DNA of 43,761 nt from positions 1 to 43,761 of the forward strand of contig CADACU010000024.1 of assembly GCA_902786545.1 (NCBI GenBank), given 5' to 3'. Below are positions 35,713-43,761 of the stretch, piece by piece. The notes below the pieces were generated by a model that saw only the letters and a list, made by a program, of their open reading frames with translations, was not told the DNA's origin and searched no databases. Numbering within the stretch: the stretch's first letter is position 1; the number at the start of each line of letters is the position of its first letter. This DNA comes from an uncultured Anaerovibrio sp. (GTDB lineage Bacteria; Bacillota; Negativicutes; Selenomonadales; Selenomonadaceae). The translations under genes and the position numbers were made by a program.

Positions 35713-37791
35713 TTATTCGCCTTTATTTTTGGCAATAATGCCATCAGCTATATTCTTAGGAACTTCCTCATAGTGAGAAACTTCCATTGAGTAGTTACCG
35801 CGACCCTGAGTCTTGGAACGCAAGTCAGTGGAATAACCGAACATACCGGAGAGTGGAACGAAACCATTGATTACCTGGGCACCATTGCGTGCTTCCATAC
35901 CATCAATGCGACCACGACGGGAGTTCAGGTCACCGATTACATCACCCATGTACTCTTCAGGTACGATAACCTCAACCTTTACATAAGGCTCGAGAATTAC
36001 TGGATCAGCCTTCAATGCACCGTTCTTGAATGCCATGGAACCGGCAACCTTGAACGCAGCCTCGGAGGAGTCAACCTCGTGGTAAGATCCATCATAAACG
36101 ATAGCCTTAACATCAACAACTGGGTAACCAGCGAGAACGCCGGCTTCCATAGCCTGCTTGATACCAGCTTCGATTGGGCTGATGAATTCCTTAGGAATAG
36201 CACCACCAACAACCTTGTTCTCAAAGCTGAAGCCAGCACCTGGCTCCTGCGGAATGAGCTGGAGTTTGCAGTGACCATACTGACCGTGACCACCGGACTG
36301 ACGAACGAACTTGCCTTCGCAGTCAACTTCCTTACGGATGGTCTCACGATAAGCAACCTGAGGGTTACCTACTACGCAGTCAACCTTGAACTCACGCAGC
36401 ATACGGTCAACGATGATCTCCAGGTGAAGCTCACCCATACCGGAGATAATAACCTGACCGGTTTCTTCATCAGTACGAACGCGGAAGGTTGGATCCTCCT
36501 CTGCCAGCTTCTGAAGGGCGATACCCATCTTCTCCTGGTCGTTCTTGGTCTTAGGCTCAACAGCTACGGAAATAACTGGATCAGGGAATTCCATGGACTC
36601 AAGGATGATTGGATGGTTCTCATCGCAAAGGGTATCACCGGTAGTGGTGTCCTTGAGGCCTACTGCAGCAGCGATATCACCGCTGTATACGATGTCCAGT
36701 TCCTTACGGTTATTAGCATGCATCTGGAGGATACGGCCGATACGCTCTTTCTTGCCCTTAGTGGAGTTAAACACATAAGAACCGGAAGACAAGGTACCGG
36801 AGTAAACTCTGAAGAATGCCAACTTACCAACATATGGGTCAGCCATAATCTTGAAAGCCAGTGCGGAGAAAGGCTCCTTGTCGCTGGAAGGACGCTCGTC
36901 CTCTTCGCCGGTGTCAGGGTTAACGCCCTTGATAGCAGCGATATCAACTGGTGCAGGCATAAAGTCTACAACAGCATCCAGCATTGGCTGTACGCCTCTG
37001 TTACGGTAAGAAGTACCACAGGTTACAGGGCACATCTTGCAGGCGATGGTTGCCTTACGGATAACTGCCTTGATTTCCTCCTCGGAAATCTCCTCACCCT
37101 CAAGGTACTTCATTGCGAAGTCATCATCCAAATCAGAAAGAGCCTCCATGAGCTTCTCACGATACTCTTCAGCCTGATCCTTCATATCAGCTGGGATTTC
37201 AACTTCGTCAGCTACCTTACCGAGGTCATCCTCGTAGATGATAGCTTCCATCTTAACCAGGTCGATAATGCCCTGGAAGTTGTCCTCAGCACCGATTGGC
37301 AGCTGAATAGCAACTGCATTGGCCTGAAGACGCTCATGCATCATATTGATTACATTGAAGAAATCTGCACCAGTAATGTCCATCTTATTTACATAAGCCA
37401 TTCTTGGTACACTGTATTTCTCAGCCTGACGCCATACGGTTTCAGTCTGAGGCTCAACGCCACCGCGAGCAGTAAGAACTGCTACAGCACCGTCCAATAC
37501 ACGCAGAGAACGCTCTACCTCCACAGTGAAGTCAACATGGCCCGGGGTATCAATGATATTGATACGATGGTCCTTCCAGTGACAAGTAGTAGCAGCGGAA
37601 GTGATGGTAATACCACGCTCCTGCTCCTGCTCCATCCAGTCCATGGTAGCTGCGCCTTCATGAACCTCACCAATCTTGTGGTTGACACCTGTGTAGAAGA
37701 GGATACGCTCAGTAGTGGTTGTCTTACCGGCATCGATGTGAGCCATGATACCGATATTACGAGTCTTTTCAAGACTATACTCTCTAGCCAC
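35713..37791 (-). CDS. fusA: Elongation factor G
   Basis: The 692-aa translocase moves tRNAs and mRNA after peptide bond formation. G motifs [15 protein letters not shown] (about 17-31), DTPGHVDF (about 81-88) and NKMD (about 135-138) are present, and all five domains fit in the length. GTG start at 37791. It follows rpsG by 42 bases in the str operon. No changes that would indicate fusidic acid resistance can be judged by eye. Confidence 0.98.
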   Translation of the reverse strand: MAREYSLEKTRNIGIMAHIDAGKTTTTERILFYTGVNHKIGEVHEGAATMDWMEQEQERGITITSAATTCHWKDHRINIIDTPGHVDFTVEVERSLRVLDGAVAVLTARGGVEPQTETVWRQAEKYSVPRMAYVNKMDITGADFFNVINMMHERLQANAVAIQLPIGAEDNFQGIIDLVKMEAIIYEDDLGKVADEVEIPADMKDQAEEYREKLMEALSDLDDDFAMKYLEGEEISEEEIKAVIRKATIACKMCPVTCGTSYRNRGVQPMLDAVVDFMPAPVDIAAIKGVNPDTGEEDERPSSDKEPFSALAFKIMADPYVGKLAFFRVYSGTLSSGSYVFNSTKGKKERIGRILQMHANNRKELDIVYSGDIAAAVGLKDTTTGDTLCDENHPIILESMEFPDPVISVAVEPKTKNDQEKMGIALQKLAEEDPTFRVRTDEETGQVIISGMGELHLEIIVDRMLREFKVDCVVGNPQVAYRETIRKEVDCEGKFVRQSGGHGQYGHCKLQLIPQEPGAGFSFENKVVGGAIPKEFISPIEAGIKQAMEAGVLAGYPVVDVKAIVYDGSYHEVDSSEAAFKVAGSMAFKNGALKADPVILEPYVKVEVIVPEEYMGDVIGDLNSRRGRIDGMEARNGAQVINGFVPLSGMFGYSTDLRSKTQGRGNYSMEVSHYEEVPKNIADGIIAKNKGE

Positions 37792-37833
37792 TTGTTATCT
37801 ATCTCCTTAATCTACTTCTATATAATAAGAAAA

Positions 37834-38334
<501 letters not shown>

Positions 38335-38355
38335 TTAGAATTGTTTTAGCAGATC

Positions 38356-38739
38356 TTATGCTTTCTTAGCCTTAGCGCGCTTAGCACCGTACTTGGATCT
38401 ACCCTGAGCACGGTCCTGAACACCAGCGGTATCCAAGGAACCACGAACAATGTGATAACGAACACCTGGTAAGTCCTTAACACGCCCGCCTCTGATCAAA
38501 ACAACGCTATGTTCCTGCAGATTATGGCCAATGCCTGGGATATAAGCGGTTACTTCAATGCTATTAGTTAAACGAACACGGGCAACCTTACGCAATGCGG
38601 AGTTAGGCTTTTTAGGAGTTGTAGTGTAAACTCTTGTGCAAACCCCACGCTTCTGTGGGCAATTCTTTAATGCCGGTGCTGTAGATTTATCCTGCATGCT
38701 CTGTCTGCTCTTGCGAACTAACTGATTTATTGTAGGCAT
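38356..38739 (-). CDS. rpsL: 30S ribosomal protein S12
   Basis: This protein (about 127 aa) controls decoding accuracy. [20 protein letters not shown] starts it; [18 protein letters not shown] and [17 protein letters not shown] are the streptomycin-related loops, both in wild-type form. The start is the ATG at 38739 after GAAGGAGGTG; an earlier in-frame ATG at 38760 lacks a site. Confidence 0.97.
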   Translation of the reverse strand: MPTINQLVRKSRQSMQDKSTAPALKNCPQKRGVCTRVYTTTPKKPNSALRKVARVRLTNSIEVTAYIPGIGHNLQEHSVVLIRGGRVKDLPGVRYHIVRGSLDTAGVQDRAQGRSKYGAKRAKAKKA

Positions 38740-38788
38740 ACATGCACCTCCTTCCTTCAAATTGAGTATTTAGTATTTATTAAAAATC

Positions 38789-38819
38789 CATACTGCAAGC
38801 CCTTTTGTCAAGTAGTATG
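38789..38819 (-). promoter_or_regulatory. Hairpin in the ybxF-rpsL spacer
   Basis: CATACT and AGTATG pair around a loop containing TTGACA and CTTGC. The TTGACA has no well-placed -10 box, so I read the element as an RNA structure rather than a promoter. It could modulate rpsL expression. Confidence 0.4.
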
Positions 38820-38834
38820 AACTTTTTAACGGCC

Positions 38835-39080
38835 TTACTTGAGAACTGCCACTGCTGCAGCCCTTACACCGATGGAGCAGGCCTTGCCAAGCTCCGCCAT
38901 AGTATGGCTTTCTTCCAGTGCAATCTCTTTTTCGTTACAGAGTTCTTTTAATGGACCGGTAACCTTTCCATCAGCATCACTGCCAAGGAAAACGCATGAC
39001 ACCTGGTCGCGATTGATGGCTTTTGTTACCTGCTTCAAGCCGATAACCCGTTGAGCCTTCTTCAAATCCTCCAGCGCCAT
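38835..39080 (-). CDS. rplGB: L7Ae-family ribosomal protein (YbxF-like)
   Basis: The 81-aa protein belongs to the L7Ae/L30e/S12e family that binds kink-turn RNA: MALEDLKKAQRVIGLKQVTK, then VSCVFLGSDADGKVTGPLKE and HTMAELGKACSIGVRAAAVA. The ATG at 39080 follows GGAGTGAGGAG; a frame reaching 39122 has no site. In Bacillus relatives the gene sits between rpoC and rpsL. Here rpoBC is not upstream, and its promoter lies directly before it. It may have a regulatory role. Confidence 0.88.
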   Translation of the reverse strand: MALEDLKKAQRVIGLKQVTKAINRDQVSCVFLGSDADGKVTGPLKELCNEKEIALEESHTMAELGKACSIGVRAAAVAVLK

Positions 39081-39128
39081 ACTCCTCACTCCTGTAATTA
39101 AAAATACCCGTAATTTAGGCACAGTGAT

Positions 39129-39157
39129 ATATTATCACCCACTAAATTTGATGTCAA
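39129..39157 (-). promoter_or_regulatory. Promoter of the str operon (ybxF-rpsL-rpsG-fusA-tuf)
   Basis: On the minus strand TTGACA (39152-39157) and TAATAT (39129-39134) are 17 bases apart. It lies about 50 bases before ybxF and is the only good promoter in the region. Confidence 0.8.
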
Positions 39158-39384
39158 CACTTATTTTTCAACATATTTATTGTACACGCACTCTGGTGTA
39201 TCATAAGTTACATGTACACTCTGATGGTGGACACTTGTGTTTTTATAGCATATATTTTTTGTTTTTTCTGGAACAGTTACCCAACACTTCATCATTTTTT
39301 ACTTTTTTTCATTTATTTTTGCACATTTTTTCAAATAAAGTTACTAAAAAATTTTTTGTTTTTTTATGTATTTTTTTCGTAAAA
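39158..39384. other. AT-rich spacer upstream of the str operon promoter
   Basis: This stretch of about 230 bases has no credible gene. It is rich in T runs on the plus strand (A runs on the operon strand), with imperfect repeats of GTACAC...CTCTG-GTG near 39181-39235. A-tracts upstream of the promoter could act as an UP element or curved DNA. Confidence 0.5.
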
Positions 39385-39415
39385 AACAAAAAGGCAGGGA
39401 ATATCTCCCTGCCTG
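39385..39415 (-). terminator. Rho-independent terminator downstream of tkt
   Basis: GGCAGGGA and TCCCTGCC pair around a short loop, followed on the minus strand by TTTTTGTTTTTT. It lies about 110 bases after the tkt stop; a second AT-rich hairpin (TTTTTCTTC...GAAGAAAAA, about 39438-39461) and a GAGCTGG/CCAGCT one (about 39483-39509) lie between. Confidence 0.85.
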
Positions 39416-39521
39416 ATGGTTATAACGCCATTGTTCAAATTTTTCTTCTTTAAGAAGAAAAATCTTCCAATTAGCGTTTCAACGAGCTGGGAGATATGCT
39501 CGCCAGCTGTTAAAGTTTTAT

Positions 39522-41516
39522 TTAATTCTGAGCCAATACCTTCCGCATGGTTTCAGCCACATTTTCCTTGGTGAAGCCAAATTTTTCAAAAAGCTGGGCC
39601 GCCGGAGCCGAAGCGCCGAAGCCCTTCATGCATACCACAGCTCCATCCAGGCCCACATAGCTGCCCCAGCCGAATTCCTTGCCAGCCTCTACTGCCACAC
39701 GGGCGCGAACCTGCTTAGGAAGAACCTTTGACTTATACTCATCACTCTGCTGCTCAAAGATATCCATGCATGGCATGGATACTACCCGTACATCAACGCC
39801 TTCGCCCTTCAGTATAGCCTGAGCCTCAACGGCCAAAGCCACCTCAGAACCGGTAGCAATAATAATACCATCCGGAACCTCCTTGGTGGAATCAGATACC
39901 ACATAACCGCCTTTTAAAGCTTCCTTGCTACTGCCGGAAAGCGGTGTGAGATTCTGGCGGGTGAGAACCAATGCCGTTGGTGTGTTTTGGCTGGTGATGG
40001 CTGTATACCAAGCCGCCGCCGTCTCAATATCGTCCGCTGGGCGGAATACATTGATGTTAGGCAGGCTTCTAAGCATAGCCAACTGCTCGATTGGCTCATG
40101 GGTAGGACCGTCCTCGCCTACGCCGATACTATCATGGGTCAGTACATAAGTCACCGGTAAGCCCATAATAGACGCCAAACGAATCATTGGCTTTAAGTAA
40201 TCAGAAAATACGAAGAAGGTCCCCACAAAGGTACGCAGTCCACCGTGGAGCGTAATGCCGTTGGCAATGGCGCTCATGGCCAATTCCCGCACACCAAAGT
40301 GAATATTTCTACCTATATAATTATCCTTGCCAAATTCTCCGGCACCCTTCATCTCTGTTTTATTTGATGGAGCCAAATCGGCACTGCCGCCGAACATATT
40401 TGGGAACATGGCATTTAACTTGTTAATCAGGTTTCCGGACAAAGCCCGGCTGGCAGCCGGCTTGTCAGTTCTCGCCCAGAAATCAGCATCATTCAGCAGT
40501 GCTTCAGCATCAACCGGTGCGTGGAACTTCTTCCAGCGATCAGCTTCCTCCGGGAATTTGGCACAATAGTCGGAAAAGAGCTTGTTCCATTCAGCTTCAG
40601 CTTCCTCGCCCCTCTTGGCCAGCTGCTGATAATTGTCGTAAACCTCAGCCGGAACCTTGAAGGCCTCCTTCTCTGGCCATTGGAGAGTCTCCTTGGCTGC
40701 CTGGAGATTCTCCTCACCCAGGGGTTCGCCATGAGCACTGGCCTTGCCCTGCTTTGCCGGACAGCCATAACCAATCTCAGTCCGCACCCGAATAAAGGAT
40801 GGACGGGTTGTATCTTGCTTGGCGGCTTCGATAGCCGCACCGATAGCCTCACAATCGGTGCCATCCTCCACATCTATGGTCTGGAAGCCAAAGGCTTCCA
40901 TCCGCTTCATAACATCTTCCGTGAAGGCCAAATCCGTACTGCCTTCAATGGAAATCCGGTTGCTGTCATAAATAATGATTAGCTTGCCCAACCCCAAAGT
41001 ACCAGCTAAAGAGAAGGCCTCGGAGGAAATACCCTCCATCAGGCAGCCATCACCACCCAAAGCAAAGGTATAGTGGTCTACTACCGGAAAGCCTGGCTTG
41101 TTGAACTGGGCGGCCAAATGAGCCTCAGCCATAGCCATACCCACAGCCATGCCCATCCCGGCCCCCAACGGACCAGTAGTAGCTTCAACACCAATGGTGT
41201 GGCCGAATTCCGGGTGACCAGGAGTAAGTGAATCCATCTGGCGGAAGTTCTTTATATCCTCCATAGTAAGTCCATAACCAAACAGGTGCAGCAAAGAATA
41301 CAGCATAGCTGAACCATGGCCACCCGACAGGATAAATCTATCCCGGTTAGCCCATTTTGGATTTTTGGCATTATGGTTCATATGCCGCCCCCAAAGCTCG
41401 TAGGCAATTGGTGCGCAGCCCATTGGCAGTCCAGGATGGCCAGACTTCGCCTTCTGAATCATTTCCGCAGCGAGAATTCGGATGGCATTCACGCTGTTTT
41501 TCTCAACATTACTCAA
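39522..41516 (-). CDS. tkt: Transketolase
   Basis: This 664-aa thiamine-diphosphate enzyme moves two-carbon units between sugar phosphates in the non-oxidative pentose phosphate pathway. Family marks are ILAAEMIQKAKSGHPGLPMG (His and Gly of the substrate site), the ThDP motif GDGCLMEGISSEAFSLAG (about 155-175), DSNRISIEG, and the pyrimidine-domain segment FGVRELAMSAIANGI. I prefer the TTG at 41516, because AAGGAGTGA lies eight bases before it. A GTG at 41525 falls inside that ribosome site. It follows the RidA gene by 42 bases, so they may be co-transcribed. Confidence 0.96.
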   Translation of the reverse strand: MSNVEKNSVNAIRILAAEMIQKAKSGHPGLPMGCAPIAYELWGRHMNHNAKNPKWANRDRFILSGGHGSAMLYSLLHLFGYGLTMEDIKNFRQMDSLTPGHPEFGHTIGVEATTGPLGAGMGMAVGMAMAEAHLAAQFNKPGFPVVDHYTFALGGDGCLMEGISSEAFSLAGTLGLGKLIIIYDSNRISIEGSTDLAFTEDVMKRMEAFGFQTIDVEDGTDCEAIGAAIEAAKQDTTRPSFIRVRTEIGYGCPAKQGKASAHGEPLGEENLQAAKETLQWPEKEAFKVPAEVYDNYQQLAKRGEEAEAEWNKLFSDYCAKFPEEADRWKKFHAPVDAEALLNDADFWARTDKPAASRALSGNLINKLNAMFPNMFGGSADLAPSNKTEMKGAGEFGKDNYIGRNIHFGVRELAMSAIANGITLHGGLRTFVGTFFVFSDYLKPMIRLASIMGLPVTYVLTHDSIGVGEDGPTHEPIEQLAMLRSLPNINVFRPADDIETAAAWYTAITSQNTPTALVLTRQNLTPLSGSSKEALKGGYVVSDSTKEVPDGIIIATGSEVALAVEAQAILKGEGVDVRVVSMPCMDIFEQQSDEYKSKVLPKQVRARVAVEAGKEFGWGSYVGLDGAVVCMKGFGASAPAAQLFEKFGFTKENVAETMRKVLAQN

Positions 41517-41558
41517 AAAACTCACTCCTTGTATACTCCTCGTATTAACTTTCCAATC

Positions 41559-41939
41559 TTATTTGGAAGCAATAACATCTATTTCCACCAAAACATCCTT
41601 TGGCAGTTTGCTTACTTCAACGCAAACTCTGGCCGGGCAATTCTCGGTGAAATACTTGCCGTAAATCTCATTAACCTTGCCGAAATTCCCCATATCGGTA
41701 ATATATACGGTGGTCTTTACCACATCAGCCAGGCTGTAGCCTGCCGCAGTAACAATAGCCTTCAAATTATCCAATACCTGGGTAGTCTGGGCTTCAATGC
41801 CACCTTCTACAACAGCACCGGTAGCCGGTACCAATGGAATCTGGCCTGACACAAACAGCATTCCACCAGCAGTCTTTACGGCCTGAGAATAAGGTCCGAT
41901 TGCCCCTGGTGCATTGTTAGTAGCAATAATCTCGTTCAT
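41559..41939 (-). CDS. ridA: RidA-family enamine/imine deaminase
   Basis: The 126-aa protein hydrolyses reactive 2-aminoacrylate and related imines released by pyridoxal-phosphate enzymes. [20 protein letters not shown] near the start, SGQIPLVP, and the essential arginine in [13 protein letters not shown] (Arg104) are intact. The ATG at 41939 follows GGGAGGA; a frame from 41954 would start inside it. It lies upstream of tkt and downstream of the chorismate mutase. Confidence 0.94.
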   Translation of the reverse strand: MNEIIATNNAPGAIGPYSQAVKTAGGMLFVSGQIPLVPATGAVVEGGIEAQTTQVLDNLKAIVTAAGYSLADVVKTTVYITDMGNFGKVNEIYGKYFTENCPARVCVEVSKLPKDVLVEIDVIASK

Positions 41940-41960
41940 AGTTAATCCTCCCACCTATGT

Positions 41961-42024
41961 TAATTATGAATTAGTAATGCGTAATTGTTAATTAGTACTT
42001 CATAGTGCGTAATTCTTAATTCAT
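41961..42024. repeat. GCGTAATT direct repeat with flanking inverted ends
   Basis: GCGTAATTGTTAATT (41979-41994) and GCGTAATTCTTAATT (42007-42021) are near-identical direct copies. The pair is framed by ATGAATTA (41966-41973) and TAATTCAT (42017-42024), which are inverted. It lies between aroH and ridA. Repeats of AATTACG-type units are known as short interspersed sequences in bacteria; no coding sense is seen. Confidence 0.6.
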
Positions 42025-42040
42025 CATTTTAAATTCTTGA

Positions 42041-42415
42041 TTATTTCCCATTCTGTACTATATCGGGGCGCAGATTTGCGGCTTTACCTAAAAACACATG
42101 CTGTACCTCCCGCTGTTTTAGCGGTGTATCCACCAACAGCAACACCCGAATACACATTTTCATTGCATCTTCTACTGCAATTTGACGAGTATCAAATAGT
42201 GGCACTGCATCAAATCCCGGCAATTTTCTGGCTCCCGAAGCAGGGAATGCTGCAGTAATGTCCTCAGTGGCACTAAATATCGCCGCCCCAATATCATCTG
42301 GCTCCACATTATTTCGTTTGAGCATTTCGCTGACAACTTCCTGGGTTGCAGCCCAAATTGCTTCGGCGGTATTTTCGGCTACCGTGGTAGCTCCCCGTAA
42401 TCCCCGCAAATCCAT
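42041..42415 (-). CDS. aroH: AroH-type chorismate mutase homologue
   Basis: The 124-aa product matches the monofunctional AroH fold that converts chorismate to prephenate on the way to tyrosine and phenylalanine: RGLRGATTVAENTAEAI at the start, SATEDITAAFPASGARKLPG, then CIRVLLLVDT and NLRPDI. Numbering coincides with the Bacillus subtilis enzyme. Arg7, Arg63, Arg90 and Arg116 are kept, but the catalytic Glu78 is Gln and Tyr108 is Phe (HVFLG). The fold call is firm; full activity is in doubt. It lies between map and ridA. Confidence 0.88.
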   Translation of the reverse strand: MDLRGLRGATTVAENTAEAIWAATQEVVSEMLKRNNVEPDDIGAAIFSATEDITAAFPASGARKLPGFDAVPLFDTRQIAVEDAMKMCIRVLLLVDTPLKQREVQHVFLGKAANLRPDIVQNGK

Positions 42416-42445
42416 TCCTCCCTACAATAATAGCTCCACACCGAT

Positions 42446-42493
42446 TTACTCCCTCAAGCCCGGCGGCCGGCTCCCCCAAAGGAGCCAAGGGAT
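42446..42493. repeat. Interspersed repeat between map and aroH
   Basis: ACTCCCTCA, a GC-rich inner palindrome GCCCGGCGGCCGGC, then GGCTCC-CCCAAA-GGAGCC and AAGGGA match the layout of a short repeat family that I know from many Firmicutes genomes (CTCCCTCA, variable stem, GGCTCC stem, AAGGGA). It may also serve as a weak terminator for map, but has no T run. Confidence 0.55.
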
Positions 42494-42499
42494 TAATTA

Positions 42500-43372
42500 T
42501 CAGCTGGACAGTACCTCTGTACCGGTTTCAGTAACCAATATGGTCTTTTCCCACTGGGCTGACAAGGAGCCATCCTTGGTCCGTACCGTCCAATTATCCT
42601 TCTTGTCCACCGTCACCTTATATCGGCCAGCATTTATCATTGGCTCCACGGTCAGTACCATACCCGGTACCAGCAGCATACCTGTTCCTGGCTGTCCTAC
42701 ATGGGGTACAAAAGGCTCCTCATGGAAATCCTTACCTACTCCGTGCCCCCCCAGCTCTGTCACCACAGAATATCCGTTGGCCTTGGCGTGGGCATTCACC
42801 GCCGCACCGATATCACCCAACCAGCCCCAAGGCTTGACGGCTTCAATACCCAGCTCCATACATTCCTTAGCCACCCGAACCAGCTTTTCGGCCTCCGGTG
42901 TAGTTTTTCCTACGATAAACATCCGGGATGCATCGGCATAGTACCCATCCAAAATGGTGGTAATATCGATATTAACGATATCCCCTTCCTGCAAAATGGT
43001 CTTCTTGGACGGAATACCATGACAAACCACTTCATTTATAGAAATACAGATGCTCTTTGGGAATCCTTCATAATTCAAGCAGGCCGGAATGCCTCCCTTG
43101 CTTTCAATGAACTCCCTCACCGCAGTATCAATGGCCTCCGTGTTCTGTCCAGCCTCCACCATGCTGCCAGCCAGATCCAGCGCCGCATCGTTTATTACAC
43201 CGCTTTTCCGGATTCCTTCAATATCCGCCGGAGTCTTGATGATCCGATGCGGGGGCCGGCACTGAGATTTAAACACATCAAATTTTATACTATCTATACG
43301 CTCGTCAAAGGGCAGATGACATTTCTTGTATTTTAGTCCACTGCCACACCAACATGCATCATTTCTGTTCAT
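42500..43372 (-). CDS. map: Methionine aminopeptidase with SEC-C tag
   Basis: The 290-aa metalloenzyme removes N-terminal methionine from new proteins. It starts with a SEC-C zinc motif (Cys7, Cys9, Cys18, His19: CWCGSGLKYKKCH), which can bind SecA or ribosomal partners. The five metal ligands are Asp136, Asp147, His210, Glu243 and Glu275; the substrate histidine is His118 (VVCHGIP). The ATG at 43372 has AAAGGAAG at about eleven bases. A promoter (TTGCCA, 17 bp, TTAAAT) lies upstream. This copy replaces the map gene that is absent between adk and infA. Confidence 0.96.
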   Translation of the reverse strand: MNRNDACWCGSGLKYKKCHLPFDERIDSIKFDVFKSQCRPPHRIIKTPADIEGIRKSGVINDAALDLAGSMVEAGQNTEAIDTAVREFIESKGGIPACLNYEGFPKSICISINEVVCHGIPSKKTILQEGDIVNIDITTILDGYYADASRMFIVGKTTPEAEKLVRVAKECMELGIEAVKPWGWLGDIGAAVNAHAKANGYSVVTELGGHGVGKDFHEEPFVPHVGQPGTGMLLVPGMVLTVEPMINAGRYKVTVDKKDNWTVRTKDGSLSAQWEKTILVTETGTEVLSS

Positions 43373-43466
43373 AAAAAAGAATGCTTCCTTTCTGCAAAAC
43401 TCATCTTATCCCGGGGAAAACATATCCACCATATTCACGATAAGTTTTCAATTTAGCCTATCCCTT

Positions 43467-43495
43467 ATTTAATCACAGTAATTATCCTGTGGCAA
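43467..43495 (-). promoter_or_regulatory. Promoter of map
   Basis: On the minus strand TTGCCA (43490-43495) and TTAAAT (43467-43472) are 17 bases apart. Confidence 0.5.
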
Positions 43496-43535
43496 GCTTT
43501 TTTTGTGCCTGAGCCTTTTCACATACTGTTAATCA

Positions 43536-43564
43536 TTGACAACCACTATTATGGGTATTAGAAT
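43536..43564 (+). promoter_or_regulatory. Promoter of the deacetylase-like gene
   Basis: TTGACA (43536-43541) and TAGAAT (43559-43564) are 17 bases apart, about 40 bases before the start codon. The match to a vegetative promoter is good. Confidence 0.75.
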
Positions 43565-43606
43565 AAAATCTGACTTTAATTATTATAATAATGAAGGGAA
43601 CATCTA

Positions 43607-43761
43607 TTGACCTTGAACAAAAAAAATGCTTTACTTTTATCACTTTATGCATTACTTACCGTTATGCTTGTTTTTGTACTTTGGAGTATTCGGGAAAGCG
43701 AACGCAGTATACCGGTCATCAATTACCATCAGATAAATCCTGTAGACAAGGATGCCCTGAC
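43607..43761 (+). CDS. Polysaccharide deacetylase-like protein, 5' part
   Basis: Only the first 51 codons are in the window. A TTG start at 43607 follows GAAGGGA by seven bases. The product has an N-terminal hydrophobic anchor (about residues 8-26, ALLLSLYALLTVMLVFVLW) and then IPVINYHQINPVDKDAL, the usual opening of extracellular NodB-type polysaccharide deacetylases (PVLxYHQV). These act on cell-wall or exopolysaccharide amino sugars outside the membrane. The catalytic motifs lie beyond the edge, so the call rests on the opening segment. Confidence 0.7.
   Translation, partial: MTLNKKNALLLSLYALLTVMLVFVLWSIRESERSIPVINYHQINPVDKDAL

Larger units (their letters stand above)
43373..43606. promoter_or_regulatory. 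Divergent intergenic region
   Basis: The region of about 230 bases separates map from the plus-strand deacetylase-like gene and holds a promoter for each. No further gene is seen. Confidence 0.6.

Noticed and set aside
34544-35773. A 409-aa plus-strand frame opposite tuf
   Set aside because: It mirrors EF-Tu on the opposite strand; no start signal or family match.
38800-38806. Minus-strand TTGACA between ybxF and rpsL as a promoter
   Set aside because: The only TAT-like box is too close, and the hexamer lies in a hairpin loop.

Overview
The window carries a complete str-S10-spc-alpha ribosomal supercluster, entirely on the minus strand, with a small block of housekeeping genes to its right and a block of accessory DNA to its left. 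Moderate GC, strong GGAGG ribosome-binding sites, many GTG/TTG starts, a zinc-type S14 (61 aa), an adenylate kinase with a four-cysteine lid and a ybxF-like gene before rpsL all point to a low-GC Gram-positive lineage. A SEC-C-tagged methionine aminopeptidase and an AroH-type chorismate mutase would fit the Negativicutes (Selenomonas/Anaerovibrio-like). That assignment is an inference from gene content.

Left block (about 1-19,165): accessory DNA. A type I restriction-modification operon (hsdM-hsdS-hsdR, minus strand) lies at 219-6382. It is followed by a two-gene unit (a DUF4417 protein and a 96-aa orphan), an XRE-family regulator whose promoter is covered by a 22-bp direct repeat, and two runs of small orphan genes including a membrane-anchored acidic protein and a DUF1232 protein. 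From 11,459 to 16,137 there is a minus-strand DNA-processing cassette: an ERF-like annealing protein with a zinc-finger tail, a YubB/Api92-like protein, a PD-(D/E)XK nuclease with cysteine clusters, a RadC/JAB protein and a frameshifted DUF932 gene. Two small excisionase-type HTH genes run on the plus strand at 16,383-16,858, one of them only 59 codons long. They converge on a 642-aa protein of no recognised family. The block ends at a tRNA-Pro/tRNA-Arg pair, the usual kind of integration site. No intact integrase is visible; a 39-codon reading frame next to tRNA-Arg looks like the tail of one. I read the block as a mobile element or island whose left end lies outside the window.

Middle block (19,167-39,080): a tRNA-Pro(TGG)-tRNA-Arg(TCT) operon with a clear promoter and terminator, a stand-alone HPt phosphotransfer protein, then rplQ-rpoA-rpsD-rpsK-rpsM-rpmJ-infA-adk-secY-rplO-rpmD-rpsE-rplR-rplF-rpsH-rpsN-rplE-rplX-rplN-rpsQ-rpmC-rplP-rpsC-rplV-rpsS-rplB-rplW-rplD-rplC-rpsJ (listed left to right; transcription runs right to left), and tuf-fusA-rpsG-rpsL-ybxF. 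Good promoters precede rpsJ and ybxF, and hairpin terminators follow tuf and rplQ. The map gene that often sits between adk and infA is absent, and a SEC-C-tagged map lies 20 kb away at 42,500-43,372.

Right block (39,385-43,761): transketolase, a RidA enamine deaminase, an AroH-type chorismate mutase homologue with two changed active-site positions (Gln78, Phe108), methionine aminopeptidase, and the start of a divergent polysaccharide-deacetylase-like gene. Two short interspersed repeats sit between these genes.

The best candidates for something undescribed are the 642-aa orphan beside the tandem excisionase-like genes, the substituted chorismate mutase, and the small-gene clusters of the left block.
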